Assembly (NCBI RefSeq): GCF_964228735.1
Contig: NZ_CAXRBQ010000007.1
Coordinates: 1-64,000, forward strand
Source: Pontibacterium sp964228735
GTDB taxonomy: Bacteria; Pseudomonadota; Gammaproteobacteria; Pseudomonadales; Balneatricaceae
Length of the DNA: 64,000 bases
Reading direction: 5' to 3'
A model generated the notes under the pieces. It saw only the letters and a program-made list of their open reading frames with translations, did not search any database and was not told the origin of the DNA. A program made the position numbers and the translations under genes. Position 1 is the first letter of the stretch, and every line of letters starts with the position of its first letter. Below are positions 40,245-48,964 of this stretch, piece after piece.

Positions 40245-41210
40245 ATGATGCAGATTCTCGCTATCCGCTTCAGTGGCTTGGGGGATATTGTGATGCTGAC
40301 TGGCATATTTGGGGCGCTCAAGCAGCGTTACCCGGGCTGCCGAATTACGTTATTGGCAGATGTGGTGAATGCGGGGATTGCGAGCGAAACATCTGGTCTA
40401 ATCGATGAGGTGATTACTCTAAACCGTAAACCTTTCCGCCAGCGACGGTTATTGCCCGCTTTGAAAGAGGCTTTTCGTGTGTTGAGGGCAGTTAGGGAGC
40501 AGCAGTATGATATGGTTTTGGATTTTCAGAACTTTGGTGAAACCGGATTCATCACACGGATGGCGCATGCGGCAAAAAAGATCGGAGCACCCAAAAAACA
40601 CAAATATGCCAAACCCTACGATGTTGTAGTGCCTGTCAGAACCGATGGGCATCGGATTGAGCAATTCGCGCGTATTGCCCAGTTAGAACGCCAAATTTAT
40701 CCGCCGAAGTTGTGTCTCTCTGAAAACGGGCGTAAATATGCCGCTTCATGGAAGCAAGGCCTAAGCCGTGACCTGCCTGTTGTGGGGCTCAATATAGGTT
40801 CAACACAGGAAAGCCGACGTTGGCATCATGAACGTTTTGCGGAGCTGGCGAAACGTTTATCCGGTCAAGCCGAGGTGGTAATTTTTGCTGGGCCGGCAGA
40901 AGAGCAGTATTTGTCTTCCTTTGTTGATAAAGGACACCTCGTTCGCTCGGTTACCTTACCGCAGCTTTGTGGTGCAATCAGTTGCTGTGATCTGATCGTC
41001 AGCAATGATACTGGGCCTGCTCACATTGCAGGCGCATTAGGTGTTCCTTTGGTAACGCTGTTTTCTACAGGGGATGATCATGAGGTAGGAGCCATCTGTA
41101 ATCAGAAACGGTACATAAAATGTGTACCGATTAATGAAATTCAGGTGGATGAGGTGCTGGTGCAGATGGCGGAGCTGTTGCCGTGTCTGAATCTGGTCGA
41201 AGTTGTATGA
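40245..41210 (+). CDS. glycosyltransferase family 9 (heptosyltransferase-like)
   Basis: The 321-residue protein starts at MMQILAIRFSGLGDIVMLTG, with AGGAG nine bases before the ATG; the longer open frame from 40194 overlaps hldD and is unlikely. GT9 landmarks are the R-F-S-G-L-G-D loop and the C-domain motif LIVSNDTGPAHIAGALGVPL. It resembles the waaC/waaF group that adds L,D-heptose to Kdo or to the first heptose. Its stop codon overlaps the waaA start by 4 bp (ATGA). Confidence 0.9.
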   Translation: MMQILAIRFSGLGDIVMLTGIFGALKQRYPGCRITLLADVVNAGIASETSGLIDEVITLNRKPFRQRRLLPALKEAFRVLRAVREQQYDMVLDFQNFGETGFITRMAHAAKKIGAPKKHKYAKPYDVVVPVRTDGHRIEQFARIAQLERQIYPPKLCLSENGRKYAASWKQGLSRDLPVVGLNIGSTQESRRWHHERFAELAKRLSGQAEVVIFAGPAEEQYLSSFVDKGHLVRSVTLPQLCGAISCCDLIVSNDTGPAHIAGALGVPLVTLFSTGDDHEVGAICNQKRYIKCVPINEIQVDEVLVQMAELLPCLNLVEVV

Positions 41211-42466
41211 GGCAGCTGTACACCTTTTTGTTCTATATCATGATGCCCCTGGTTCTGCTGCGTCTCTGGTGGCGTGGCAGAAAACAACCTGCTTATCGTG
41301 AGCGGTGGTGGCAAAGGCTAGGTTGCGTACCAGAGCAGAGTGGACCGCAACCGATATGGATACATGCTGTGTCCGTTGGCGAGACCCTGGCCATTGTTCC
41401 GCTGGTTAAACTTTTGTTACAACGACATCCCGACATCCCGATCATTATGACGACGATGACCCCTACAGGGGCGGAGCGGGTGCGGGCAGCGTTTGGGAAT
41501 GACGTACAACATTTCTATTGCCCGTATGATGTACCTTGGGCGGTGAATCGATTTTTGAAGCGCATTGATCCCCGCGTATGTATGGTCGTTGAAACCGAAC
41601 TATGGCCAAACCTGATTAACTGTTGTGATGGACATAAAGTACCGTCTTTACTGGTAAATGCGAGGTTGTCAGAGCGTTCAGCAAGAGGTTATAGACGTTT
41701 TTCCGGTGTCACCAGACCGATGCTGCAGCAACTTAGTTACGTGGTAGCGCAAGACCAGCCCGGGGCTGATCGATTTGTGGCGCTAGGTTTGCCTGAGGAT
41801 AACTTGTTCGTAAATGGCAGTATTAAATTTGATGTGGCAGTACCTCAGGGCTTAGAAGAAGAATCTAGGCATCTGAGACATCAATGGGGAGAGTGTCGCC
41901 CGGTACTGATAGCTGCCAGCACACACGATCCTGAAGAAGAACAGTTGCTCCAGGTTTTCAGATTATTGCTGCAGACCTGTGAAGACCTTGTGCTCGTAAT
42001 TGTACCTCGTCATCCAGATCGCTTTGATGAAGTAGCAGCCGTTATCGAAGCGGCGGACTTCGAGTATTGTCGTCGCAGTAGCGGAACGGAGCCGACATCA
42101 GCGACTCAGGTATATCTTGGCGATACCATGGGAGAGTTGGTGCTACTGTATGCAGCGTCAGATATCGCAGTGGTCGGTGGTTCTCTGATTGAAAGGGGGG
42201 GGCATAATCCGCTGGAGCCCGCATTTCTGGGTAAGCCAGTGATAATGGGGCCGCATGTTTTTAATTTCGAGGAAATCTGCGAACGCCTGCAAAAAAGGGG
42301 AGGTCTCTCAATCGTTCAGGACAAAGACGCTATGGCAGCAACGATTAAAAAGCTGCTGGAGGAGGAGCAATGTCGAAGGGATATGGGACAAAAGGGGCGC
42401 ACCTTTGTAGAAGAAAACAAAGGTGCTTTGGAGCGTTTGTACAAAACTGTAGATCGATGGCTTTAG
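41207..42466 (+). CDS. waaA: WaaA (KdtA), Kdo transferase
   Basis: WaaA attaches Kdo to lipid IVA at the inner membrane. The 419-residue protein has an N-terminal membrane anchor (LYTFLFYIMMPLVLLRLWW), the catalytic motif IHAVSVGETLAIVPL (glutamate), and TTMTPTGAERV. In the C-domain, GGSLIERGGHNPLEP is a conserved Kdo-transferase signature. It overlaps the GT9 stop upstream, and its end converges with gmhB by 4 bp. Confidence 0.95.
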   Translation: MRQLYTFLFYIMMPLVLLRLWWRGRKQPAYRERWWQRLGCVPEQSGPQPIWIHAVSVGETLAIVPLVKLLLQRHPDIPIIMTTMTPTGAERVRAAFGNDVQHFYCPYDVPWAVNRFLKRIDPRVCMVVETELWPNLINCCDGHKVPSLLVNARLSERSARGYRRFSGVTRPMLQQLSYVVAQDQPGADRFVALGLPEDNLFVNGSIKFDVAVPQGLEEESRHLRHQWGECRPVLIAASTHDPEEEQLLQVFRLLLQTCEDLVLVIVPRHPDRFDEVAAVIEAADFEYCRRSSGTEPTSATQVYLGDTMGELVLLYAASDIAVVGGSLIERGGHNPLEPAFLGKPVIMGPHVFNFEEICERLQKRGGLSIVQDKDAMAATIKKLLEEEQCRRDMGQKGRTFVEENKGALERLYKTVDRWL

Positions 42467-43011
42467 TCTGTCGCTAAAATCAGTTTCACAGCGTCAGCCA
42501 GGTCCATGCAGATATGACTGCCAACAGGCAGTGCATTGCTGGTATCTTCCAGCGTTCGCATTCCTTTGCCTGTTTTTACGAGGATGGTCCTGCAGTTCGC
42601 TACAGCACCGGCTTGAAGATCGCGTAGGCTATCACCTATCATCCAGCAGATAGTATCATCCGGTACAGACAGTGTGTCGCGGATTTCGTTGATCATTCCC
42701 GGCAACGGTTTACGGCAATTGCAGTTATCATCCGGGCCGTGTGGGCACCAGGCAATGTGGGCGATCTTGCCTCCCTTCTCTTTTATCAGTGCTAGCATTT
42801 TTTCATGCATAGCGTCCAAGTCGTGTTGAGAGAAGTATCCCCTTGCGAGGCCAGATTGATTTGTCGCAACGGCGACGGTATATCCAGATTGCGTCAGCTT
42901 GGCGATGGCATCGGCACTACCCGGTAGTGGAATCCATTCATCAACGCTTTTAACATATGCGTCGGAATCTTCGTTGATGACGCCATCTCGGTCGAGTATT
43001 ACGAGTTTCAT
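42463..43011 (-). CDS. gmhB: GmhB, D,D-heptose 1,7-bisphosphate phosphatase
   Basis: GmhB removes the 7-phosphate in ADP-heptose synthesis. The 182-residue HAD protein begins MKLVILDRDGVINEDSDAYV (DxD nucleophile motif). It also has ATNQSGLARGYF and a zinc-binding Cys/His loop (CPHGPDDNCNCRKPLPGM), all standard for GmhB. It is co-transcribed with gmhA (4-bp overlap) and converges on waaA. Confidence 0.95.
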   Translation of the reverse strand: MKLVILDRDGVINEDSDAYVKSVDEWIPLPGSADAIAKLTQSGYTVAVATNQSGLARGYFSQHDLDAMHEKMLALIKEKGGKIAHIAWCPHGPDDNCNCRKPLPGMINEIRDTLSVPDDTICWMIGDSLRDLQAGAVANCRTILVKTGKGMRTLEDTSNALPVGSHICMDLADAVKLILATD

Positions 43012-43571
43012 GACTCAGTAATCCTGCGATCGATTTCTTCGCAAAGCCAGTGTCCGATGAAAATGTGAGCTTCCTGAATCCGCGCGGTCTCGTCGCAAGG
43101 CACCTTTATCACATGATCAGAAAGATCGTCCAGTTGACCTTTTTTTACACCTGTCCATGACCAGCAACATGCGCCGATCTGGCGCGCTTCCCGTATCGCA
43201 TCAATAACGTTGGCACTGCTCCCCGAGGTGGAGATGCCAATTACCAGATCTTTTGGTTGGCAAAAAGCTTGTACTTGCCTTGTGAATACAGAAGAGAAGT
43301 CGTAGTCGTTGGCATGTGCCGTTAATATCGAACTATCGACTGTCAGTGCCATGGCGGCAATCGGTTGTCTCTCAGCTTTATAGCGCACCACAAACTCTGC
43401 CGCCAGATGCTGACAATCAGCTGCGCTGCCTCCGTTGCCCATAAAAAGGATTTTGCCGCCGGACTTTATGCAGTTTTCGATGTGCTCGGCGAGTAGGGTC
43501 ACATCCTTTTCCAGTTCCCCTAGATTGGCAAAGAGGGATTGGTGCCGTTGAAGTGTATCGATGTATGACAT
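43008..43571 (-). CDS. gmhA: GmhA, sedoheptulose 7-phosphate isomerase
   Basis: GmhA performs the first step to heptose. The 187-residue SIS-domain protein has LFMGNGGSAADCQHLAAEFV and VIGISTSGSSANVIDAIREA. A conserved glutamate/histidine pair is in CDETARIQEAHIFIGHWLCE. Together with gmhB, hldE and hldD, this completes the heptose nucleotide pathway within 6 kb. A 79-bp spacer separates it from the LpxL-type gene on the same strand. Confidence 0.94.
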   Translation of the reverse strand: MSYIDTLQRHQSLFANLGELEKDVTLLAEHIENCIKSGGKILFMGNGGSAADCQHLAAEFVVRYKAERQPIAAMALTVDSSILTAHANDYDFSSVFTRQVQAFCQPKDLVIGISTSGSSANVIDAIREARQIGACCWSWTGVKKGQLDDLSDHVIKVPCDETARIQEAHIFIGHWLCEEIDRRITES

Positions 43572-43650
43572 GTAACGTCCCTAAAGAGAATTAACTCGTC
43601 TAAGTAGAGATAAAATACTGTATCAGTCTGACGGCTAAAAACCGATTTGA

Positions 43651-44559
43651 TTACTGATATAGATTTTTACCATCAGGTTGTGTTTTGAAACGCCGGTGAA
43701 CCCACATGTATTGGGACGGATTGGTACGGACGATCTTTTCAAGCTCCAGATTCAGCCGGGTAGCATCCTGAGCGTCGTTCCCGGATGGAAAGTCGGTAAG
43801 TGGTGGTGCTATTCGGATAGTGTAGGTATTGTCTGGATTGCGATGTTGAGAAATAAATAGAACAGGAACTCCGGTCATTTTTACGATGCGAGATGTTGCG
43901 GTCAATGTCGCAGCGGAAATGCCGAAAAATGGTGCAAAAACGGTATTCTTGCGTCCGAAATCCTGATCAGGAGCGTACCAAACAGTCTTTCCCTGTTTCA
44001 GTCTCTTGATAAGCTGACGTATATCACGGCGTTCTATTGCTGTCTCAAAGAAGCGAGCCCTTCCTTTACGTCCTATTTGGTCGAGCACCGGGTTGTTGTT
44101 TGCTCTATACATTCCATCCAGTGTCATTTCGTTGGAAAGGAATAAAGCCCCCAGCTCCAGCACCGAATAATGACCGCCCAGCAATAATACGCCCTGATGG
44201 GCCTGTTTAGCTCGATGATAGTGCTCTAGACCTTCTATATGATAACGATTCAGTAGTGCTTTGGGACGTGGCCACCATACCTGTGCCATTTCGATCAGTC
44301 CCATGCCCTGCTGAATGAAAACCTCCTTCAACAACTCCTCACGGTCAGCATGACTCATATTAGGGAAACAAAGCTCTAGGTTGCGTTTAGCAATCTTGTG
44401 CCGGCGCTTTGCTAATTTGGTCAGAGCTAAGCCCAGTGTTTTACCGATCGACAGTTGCGAGTCGAAGGGAAGCTGGCTACAGCACCAAAGCAAAGCCAAT
44501 GTGAGCCATGTTGGCCACAAACGAGGATGATACAGGGGAAGATCCGATTTCTTGCTCAT
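43651..44559 (-). CDS. lpxL: LpxL/HtrB-type Kdo-lipid A acyltransferase
   Basis: The 302-residue membrane-associated acyltransferase adds a secondary acyl chain to Kdo2-lipid A. The acceptor/catalytic motif appears as GGHYSVLELG, an H-X4-E form. Other landmarks are MYRANNNPVLDQIGRKGRAR, YAPDQDFGRKNTVFAPFFG and the C-terminal MWVHRRFKTQPDGKNLY. A hydrophobic N-terminal anchor (WPTWLTLALLWCCSQLPF) is present. It could transfer laurate, myristate or another chain; the lpxL-versus-lpxM distinction is an inference. Confidence 0.9.
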   Translation of the reverse strand: MSKKSDLPLYHPRLWPTWLTLALLWCCSQLPFDSQLSIGKTLGLALTKLAKRRHKIAKRNLELCFPNMSHADREELLKEVFIQQGMGLIEMAQVWWPRPKALLNRYHIEGLEHYHRAKQAHQGVLLLGGHYSVLELGALFLSNEMTLDGMYRANNNPVLDQIGRKGRARFFETAIERRDIRQLIKRLKQGKTVWYAPDQDFGRKNTVFAPFFGISAATLTATSRIVKMTGVPVLFISQHRNPDNTYTIRIAPPLTDFPSGNDAQDATRLNLELEKIVRTNPSQYMWVHRRFKTQPDGKNLYQ

Positions 44560-44612
44560 GGACGAATTAGCTGGTAAAAAATTGCTGGTGTCAGGAATAT
44601 TGTGTGACTTAA

Positions 44613-44936
44613 TTAGAGTTGGAACTCAAACGTTTCGCCTGCCTGCTCTGCAAACGCCTGATTCAGGAAGATGGAGAGCGGGGTCTGGTCGCTGTCCAGC
44701 ACCCAGGTATCCTGAGTCTCATCAAAGTCAAAGTGGAAGCCGCCACTACGGGTTGCAACCCAAAGTTGTTTGACCGGCGCCTGGCGGGTAAAGATGATCT
44801 GGGTGTGGTTTTCGCAGATCACGGTCAAGACACCGCCACTGGTGACATAGTCCAGATCGGTTTCCGCCTCGTCCAGCATCTCTTCGATCGCTTCCAGCGT
44901 CGCATCAACCTTGTCATTAAATTCGCTTTCGGTCAC
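44613..44936 (-). CDS. cyaY: CyaY, frataxin-like iron donor
   Basis: At 107 residues this fits bacterial frataxin, which binds iron and modulates Fe-S cluster assembly by IscS/IscU. The N-terminal helix is acidic (FNDKVDATLEAIEEMLDEAE), followed by the beta sheet with DLDYVTSGGVLTVICEN and QLWVATRSGGFHFDFD. The divergent gene pair cyaY and lptM-lysA is conserved in Pseudomonas. Confidence 0.94.
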   Translation of the reverse strand: MTESEFNDKVDATLEAIEEMLDEAETDLDYVTSGGVLTVICENHTQIIFTRQAPVKQLWVATRSGGFHFDFDETQDTWVLDSDQTPLSIFLNQAFAEQAGETFEFQL

Positions 44937-45019
44937 AGGTGAACTCCACAGGTTATCCGGATAGGTGTCGGCGCAGTATATCCGACTTCACGCCTGTACT
45001 CATCATTCCTGTGGAAGGG

Positions 45020-45025
45020 TATAAT
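45020..45025 (+). promoter_or_regulatory. -10 element candidate for the lptM-lysA operon
   Basis: A perfect TATAAT hexamer lies 88 bp upstream of the lptM start. No convincing -35 is seen. The 176-bp cyaY-lptM intergenic region shows no other clear feature. Confidence 0.4.
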
Positions 45026-45112
45026 CGACCGATTAACTAACCATGGTGCCCTGTTTCAAGCAGATATCTGCACAATTCCGGACAGAGTGCCGACCTGGCT
45101 GTGGAAATAACC

Positions 45113-45226
45113 GTGAAAAAGATTGGATTTGCATTCTTCGTAAGCGTGATGTTGCTGGCGGGCTGTGGGCAGAAAGGCCCTCTGTACCTGCCGGAAGAAG
45201 GTTCACAACAGACACAGCAGAATTAA
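45113..45226 (+). CDS. lptM: LptM (LppL/YifL-type) small lipoprotein
   Basis: The 37-residue lipoprotein is read from a GTG codon: a short signal peptide with lipobox LLAGC (cysteine at residue 18), then GQKGPLYLPEE. This matches the LptM/YifL family, an outer-membrane lipoprotein that assists maturation of the LPS translocon LptD/E. GGAAAT lies upstream of the GTG. It is located 11 bp before lysA, the conserved position in Gammaproteobacteria. Its presence fits the LPS theme of this region. Confidence 0.9.
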   Translation: MKKIGFAFFVSVMLLAGCGQKGPLYLPEEGSQQTQQN

Positions 45227-45237
45227 CGAGACAGTAG

Positions 45238-46497
45238 ATGGACAGCTTTGAATACCGTAACGGTCGCCTGCACTGTGAAGAAGTACAGGTAGGCCGTATT
45301 GCCGAAGAACTGGGTACTCCGGTTTATATCTATTCCCGCGACGCATTGGAGCGTTCATACCAGGACTACGCGCAGGCGCTGGAAGGCCGTGACGCGCTGG
45401 TGTGTTACGCCGTAAAAGCCAACTCCAATATCGGTGTGTTGAATGTACTGGCCCGTTCAGGTGCCGGTTTTGACATCGTATCGATTGGTGAACTGGAGCG
45501 TGCACTGAAAGCCGGTGGCGAGCCAAGCAAAATCGTGTTCTCTGGTGTAGGCAAAAAGCCAGAAGAGATCGAGCGTGCACTGGAAGTGGGTATTCACTGC
45601 TTCAACGTGGAATCTGAGCCGGAGCTGGATCGTATCAACGCCGTTGCGGCTGAGATGGGCAAAGTAGCGCCGATCTCCCTGCGTGTGAACCCGGACGTGG
45701 ATGCAGGCACGCACCCGTACATCTCCACTGGTCTGAAAGAGAACAAGTTTGGCGTAGATATCGACGAAGCTGTGCGTATCTACAAAAAAGCCAATGCTAT
45801 GGAAAACCTCCACGTGATTGGTATGGACTGCCACATCGGTAGCCAGTTGACCGAGATCGATCCGTTCCTGGATGCGCTGGACCGTCTGCTGGTCCAGGTG
45901 GATCGTCTGGCGGAAGAAGGCATTCAGATCAAACACCTGGATCTGGGTGGTGGTTTGGGTGTGTGCTACACCGACGAGCAGCCACCACAGCCACAGGAAT
46001 ACATCGCTGCGATCCTGGAGCGTCTGGGTGACCGTGAGCTGGGCCTGATCTTCGAACCGGGCCGCTCTATTGCGGCTAACGCCGGTATCCTGGTGACCGA
46101 GGTCGAGTTCCTGAAACCAACCGAGAACAAGAACTTTGCCATCATTGATGCGGCGATGAACGATCTGATCCGTCCATCCCTGTACAGCGCCTACCAGGAG
46201 ATCATCCCGGTTGAGGTACGTGAAGACGGTGAAGCGAAATTGTGGGATCTCGTCGGTCCGGTGTGCGAAACCGGCGACTTCCTGGGTAAGGACCGCGAAC
46301 TGAACATCGAAGCGGGTGACCTGCTGGCGGTATGTTCTGCCGGTGCTTATGGTTTCACCATGGCCTCCAACTACAACAGCCGTCCACGTGCGGCTGAAGT
46401 GATGGTGGATGACAATCAGTTCCACGTGATCCGCAAGCGCGAAAACCTGGCGGACCTGATGCACGGTGAGAAGCTGATTCCACGCGATCATCGCTGA
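45238..46497 (+). CDS. lysA: diaminopimelate decarboxylase LysA
   Basis: LysA makes lysine from meso-diaminopimelate with PLP. The 419-residue protein carries the PLP-lysine motif CYAVKANSNIGVL. The barrel segments include GMDCHIGSQLTE and LDLGGGLGVCY, and the active-site cysteine motif is GPVCETGDFLGKDR. It is the second gene of the lptM-lysA-dapF-DUF484-xerC-HAD run. Confidence 0.97.
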   Translation: MDSFEYRNGRLHCEEVQVGRIAEELGTPVYIYSRDALERSYQDYAQALEGRDALVCYAVKANSNIGVLNVLARSGAGFDIVSIGELERALKAGGEPSKIVFSGVGKKPEEIERALEVGIHCFNVESEPELDRINAVAAEMGKVAPISLRVNPDVDAGTHPYISTGLKENKFGVDIDEAVRIYKKANAMENLHVIGMDCHIGSQLTEIDPFLDALDRLLVQVDRLAEEGIQIKHLDLGGGLGVCYTDEQPPQPQEYIAAILERLGDRELGLIFEPGRSIAANAGILVTEVEFLKPTENKNFAIIDAAMNDLIRPSLYSAYQEIIPVEVREDGEAKLWDLVGPVCETGDFLGKDRELNIEAGDLLAVCSAGAYGFTMASNYNSRPRAAEVMVDDNQFHVIRKRENLADLMHGEKLIPRDHR

Positions 46498-46507
46498 GGA
46501 GACCGTC

Positions 46508-47338
46508 ATGTTGGTTCGTTTTACCAAAATGCACGGTCTGGGCAACGATTTCATGGTGCTGGATCTGGTGACCCAGCGCGTGAAGCTAACCCCAAAGATC
46601 GTTAAAAAACTGGGTGACCGTAATTTTGGCGTGGGCTTCGATCAGCTGCTGATCGTTGAACCGCCGGGTTCACCGGATGTGGATTTCCGCTACCGTATCT
46701 ACAATTCAGACGGCTCTGAAGTGGAGAACTGCGGTAACGGCGCACGTTGTTTTGCCAAGTTTGTGCGTGACAAGCGTCTGACTGGTAAAGATGAGATCGC
46801 CGTCGAGACTGCCAATGGTCGCGCCGTACTGAAAATCCGTGAAGATCGCCAGGTTGAAGTGGATATGGGCGCGCCGCGTCTGAATCCGGCGGATGTGCCG
46901 TTCGAAGCGGATACGCAAGCCGCCACTTATCCGATCGTTGTGGACGGCGATGAGTACCAGATCTCAGCAGTGTCCATGGGTAATCCGCACGGTGTACTGC
47001 TGGTGGATGACGTGGATACCGCACCGGTAGAAACCCTGGGGCCTAAATTGGAGCCTCACGCGCGTTTCCCGCAGAAAGCCAATATCGGTTTTATGCAGGT
47101 TGTCTCCCGCGATGAGGTGCGTCTCCGTGTCTACGAACGTGGTGCGGGTGAAACCAAAGCCTGCGGTACCGGTGCCTGTGCAGCGGTGGTAGCCGGTATC
47201 CTGCGTGGTGTGCTGAATGATACGGTAAAAGTAGGGCTGCCGGGTGGCGATCTTGAGATCCACTGGGCGGGTGGTGATGCGCCGGTCATTATGACGGGTC
47301 CTGCCACCACCGTATTTGAAGGTCAGATCTTTCTATGA
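46508..47338 (+). CDS. dapF: diaminopimelate epimerase DapF
   Basis: DapF interconverts LL- and meso-diaminopimelate without cofactor. The 276-residue protein has both catalytic cysteines, in ENCGNGARCFAKF and ETKACGTGACAAVV, and starts MLVRFTKMHGLGNDFMVLDL. It supplies the LysA substrate and the peptidoglycan precursor. The stop overlaps the start of the DUF484 gene by 4 bp. Confidence 0.97.
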   Translation: MLVRFTKMHGLGNDFMVLDLVTQRVKLTPKIVKKLGDRNFGVGFDQLLIVEPPGSPDVDFRYRIYNSDGSEVENCGNGARCFAKFVRDKRLTGKDEIAVETANGRAVLKIREDRQVEVDMGAPRLNPADVPFEADTQAATYPIVVDGDEYQISAVSMGNPHGVLLVDDVDTAPVETLGPKLEPHARFPQKANIGFMQVVSRDEVRLRVYERGAGETKACGTGACAAVVAGILRGVLNDTVKVGLPGGDLEIHWAGGDAPVIMTGPATTVFEGQIFL

Positions 47339-48033
47339 GTGATGAGGCGGTAGTCGAGATGAGCAACACCCTCAGCGAAGCGGATGTAGCCGAATTTCTG
47401 GCGCATAACCCGGACTTTTTCTGTCGCCACAGCAATCTGCTGGCGAAGCTGAACGTACCCCACGAAAGTGGGCGTGCGATCTCGCTGGTGGAACGCCAGA
47501 CTTCACTGCTGCGCGAAAAGAACGAGCGCCTGAATGAGCACCTGTCTGATCTGATCGAAGCTGCACGTTACAATGACCTGCAGTTTGAGAAGACCAAACG
47601 TATGGTGCTGTCACTATTGGATTGCATGACACTGGACGAGATCGCCATTGCGATCAAAGAAAGCCTGTGTGATGACTTCCACGGTGACACCACGGCGTTG
47701 CTGTTGTTCAGTCAGCAGCCGGTGGATACCAACAACCTGCGCGTAATCGACCCACGTCAGTTGGGTCCGATCACGCCGCTGGTAGACAGCAACCTGCCAA
47801 GCTGTGGTCAGCTGACCCGCGAGCAGAATGCGTTCATCTTTGATGAGATGGCGATCCGTGTGCAGTCCGCTGCCGTGGTACCGCTGGTGAAAGGTGAAGC
47901 GCTGGGGTTGCTGGCCATTGGCAGTTTTGAAGCGGGTTACTTTCACAGTGGCCAGGGCACCGTATTCCTGAGCTATGTGGGTGAGGTCTTGAGTCGGGTT
48001 TTGTCCCGAGTGTTGCACCACCTCGAGCCTTAA
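47335..48033 (+). CDS. DUF484 family protein
   Basis: The 232-residue protein has the DUF484 layout: an N-terminal FLAHNPDFFCRHSNLLAKLN with a coiled-coil (ERQTSLLREKNERLNEHLSD), then a GAF-like domain. The family is always found between dapF and xerC in gammaproteobacteria, but its role is unknown. It is translationally coupled to dapF and 25 bp upstream of xerC. Confidence 0.92.
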   Translation: MSDEAVVEMSNTLSEADVAEFLAHNPDFFCRHSNLLAKLNVPHESGRAISLVERQTSLLREKNERLNEHLSDLIEAARYNDLQFEKTKRMVLSLLDCMTLDEIAIAIKESLCDDFHGDTTALLLFSQQPVDTNNLRVIDPRQLGPITPLVDSNLPSCGQLTREQNAFIFDEMAIRVQSAAVVPLVKGEALGLLAIGSFEAGYFHSGQGTVFLSYVGEVLSRVLSRVLHHLEP

Positions 48034-48058
48034 CGCCTGTCTCTAACGGAGAGCGCGG

Positions 48059-48964
48059 ATGAATCACATTGAAAGCCACTGGCTGGAAGATTTTTTCCGC
48101 TACCTGGCTACCGAGCGCCAGCTCTCCGTTCATACCCAAAAAAACTATCAGCGCGATCTCGATGCCCTGCAGGCGTTTATGGCCGAAAGCCATATTCATG
48201 CCTGGAGTGCATTGGACGCCGCCGCGGTACGCCAGTTTGCCGCGCGCCAGCACCGCAAGGGGCAGTCAGGCGCCAGCATTCAGCGGGCACTGTCCGCCAT
48301 CCGCTCCTTCTTCAAATTCCTTTCTCGCGAACAGCGCGTGGAACATAATCCCGCCTTGGGCGTACAGGCGCCCAAGTCGCCGCGTAAGTTGCCGCAAACC
48401 CTGGATGTGGATCAGATCGACGGTTTGCTGGAGATTCCGGTCACCGATCCGATCTCGGCCCGGGATAAAGCGATGATGGAGTTGATCTACTCCTCAGGCT
48501 TGCGTGTCTCCGAACTGGTCAGTCTCGATCTGAGTGATCTGGATTATCATGATGCTTCTCTGGTGGTGACCGGTAAGGGCAATAAAAGCCGCATGCTGCC
48601 GATTGGTGGTAAAGCGCTGGAAGCACTTGATCGCTGGCTGCGATACCGTGACCAGATGGCACCCTACACTGAGTCAGCGTTATTTGTCAGTAACCGGGGT
48701 AACCGCATCAGCGTACGCAGTGTCGAGCAGCGGATGGAGTACTGGGGCAAACGACTTGGCGTTGAGGGGCAAGTGTACCCGCACCGTTTGCGTCATAGTT
48801 TTGCCAGTCATATGCTGGAATCCAGCGGTGACCTGCGGGCGGTTCAGGAGTTGCTGGGGCATTCAGACATCTCCACCACCCAGATCTATACTCATTTAGA
48901 CTTTCAGCATTTGATGGATGTGTATGAAAAGGCACATCCCAGAGCCCATAAAAAAGATGATTAA
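48059..48964 (+). CDS. xerC: XerC, site-specific tyrosine recombinase
   Basis: XerC resolves chromosome dimers at dif with XerD. The 301-residue protein has an N-terminal SAM-like domain and a C-terminal catalytic domain. Its R-H-R-H/W-Y residues are visible: SSGLRVSELVSLDLSDL, HRLRHSFASHMLES, LLGHSDISTTQIYTHL. Chromosomal context (dapF-DUF484-xerC-HAD) identifies it as XerC rather than XerD or an integrase. It overlaps the next gene by 8 bp. Confidence 0.95.
   Translation: MNHIESHWLEDFFRYLATERQLSVHTQKNYQRDLDALQAFMAESHIHAWSALDAAAVRQFAARQHRKGQSGASIQRALSAIRSFFKFLSREQRVEHNPALGVQAPKSPRKLPQTLDVDQIDGLLEIPVTDPISARDKAMMELIYSSGLRVSELVSLDLSDLDYHDASLVVTGKGNKSRMLPIGGKALEALDRWLRYRDQMAPYTESALFVSNRGNRISVRSVEQRMEYWGKRLGVEGQVYPHRLRHSFASHMLESSGDLRAVQELLGHSDISTTQIYTHLDFQHLMDVYEKAHPRAHKKDD

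Noticed and set aside
30603..43571. Mobile element or genomic island boundaries around the LPS locus
   Set aside because: No integrase, transposase, tRNA or flanking direct repeats were seen; only base composition suggests transfer, and only for part of the locus.
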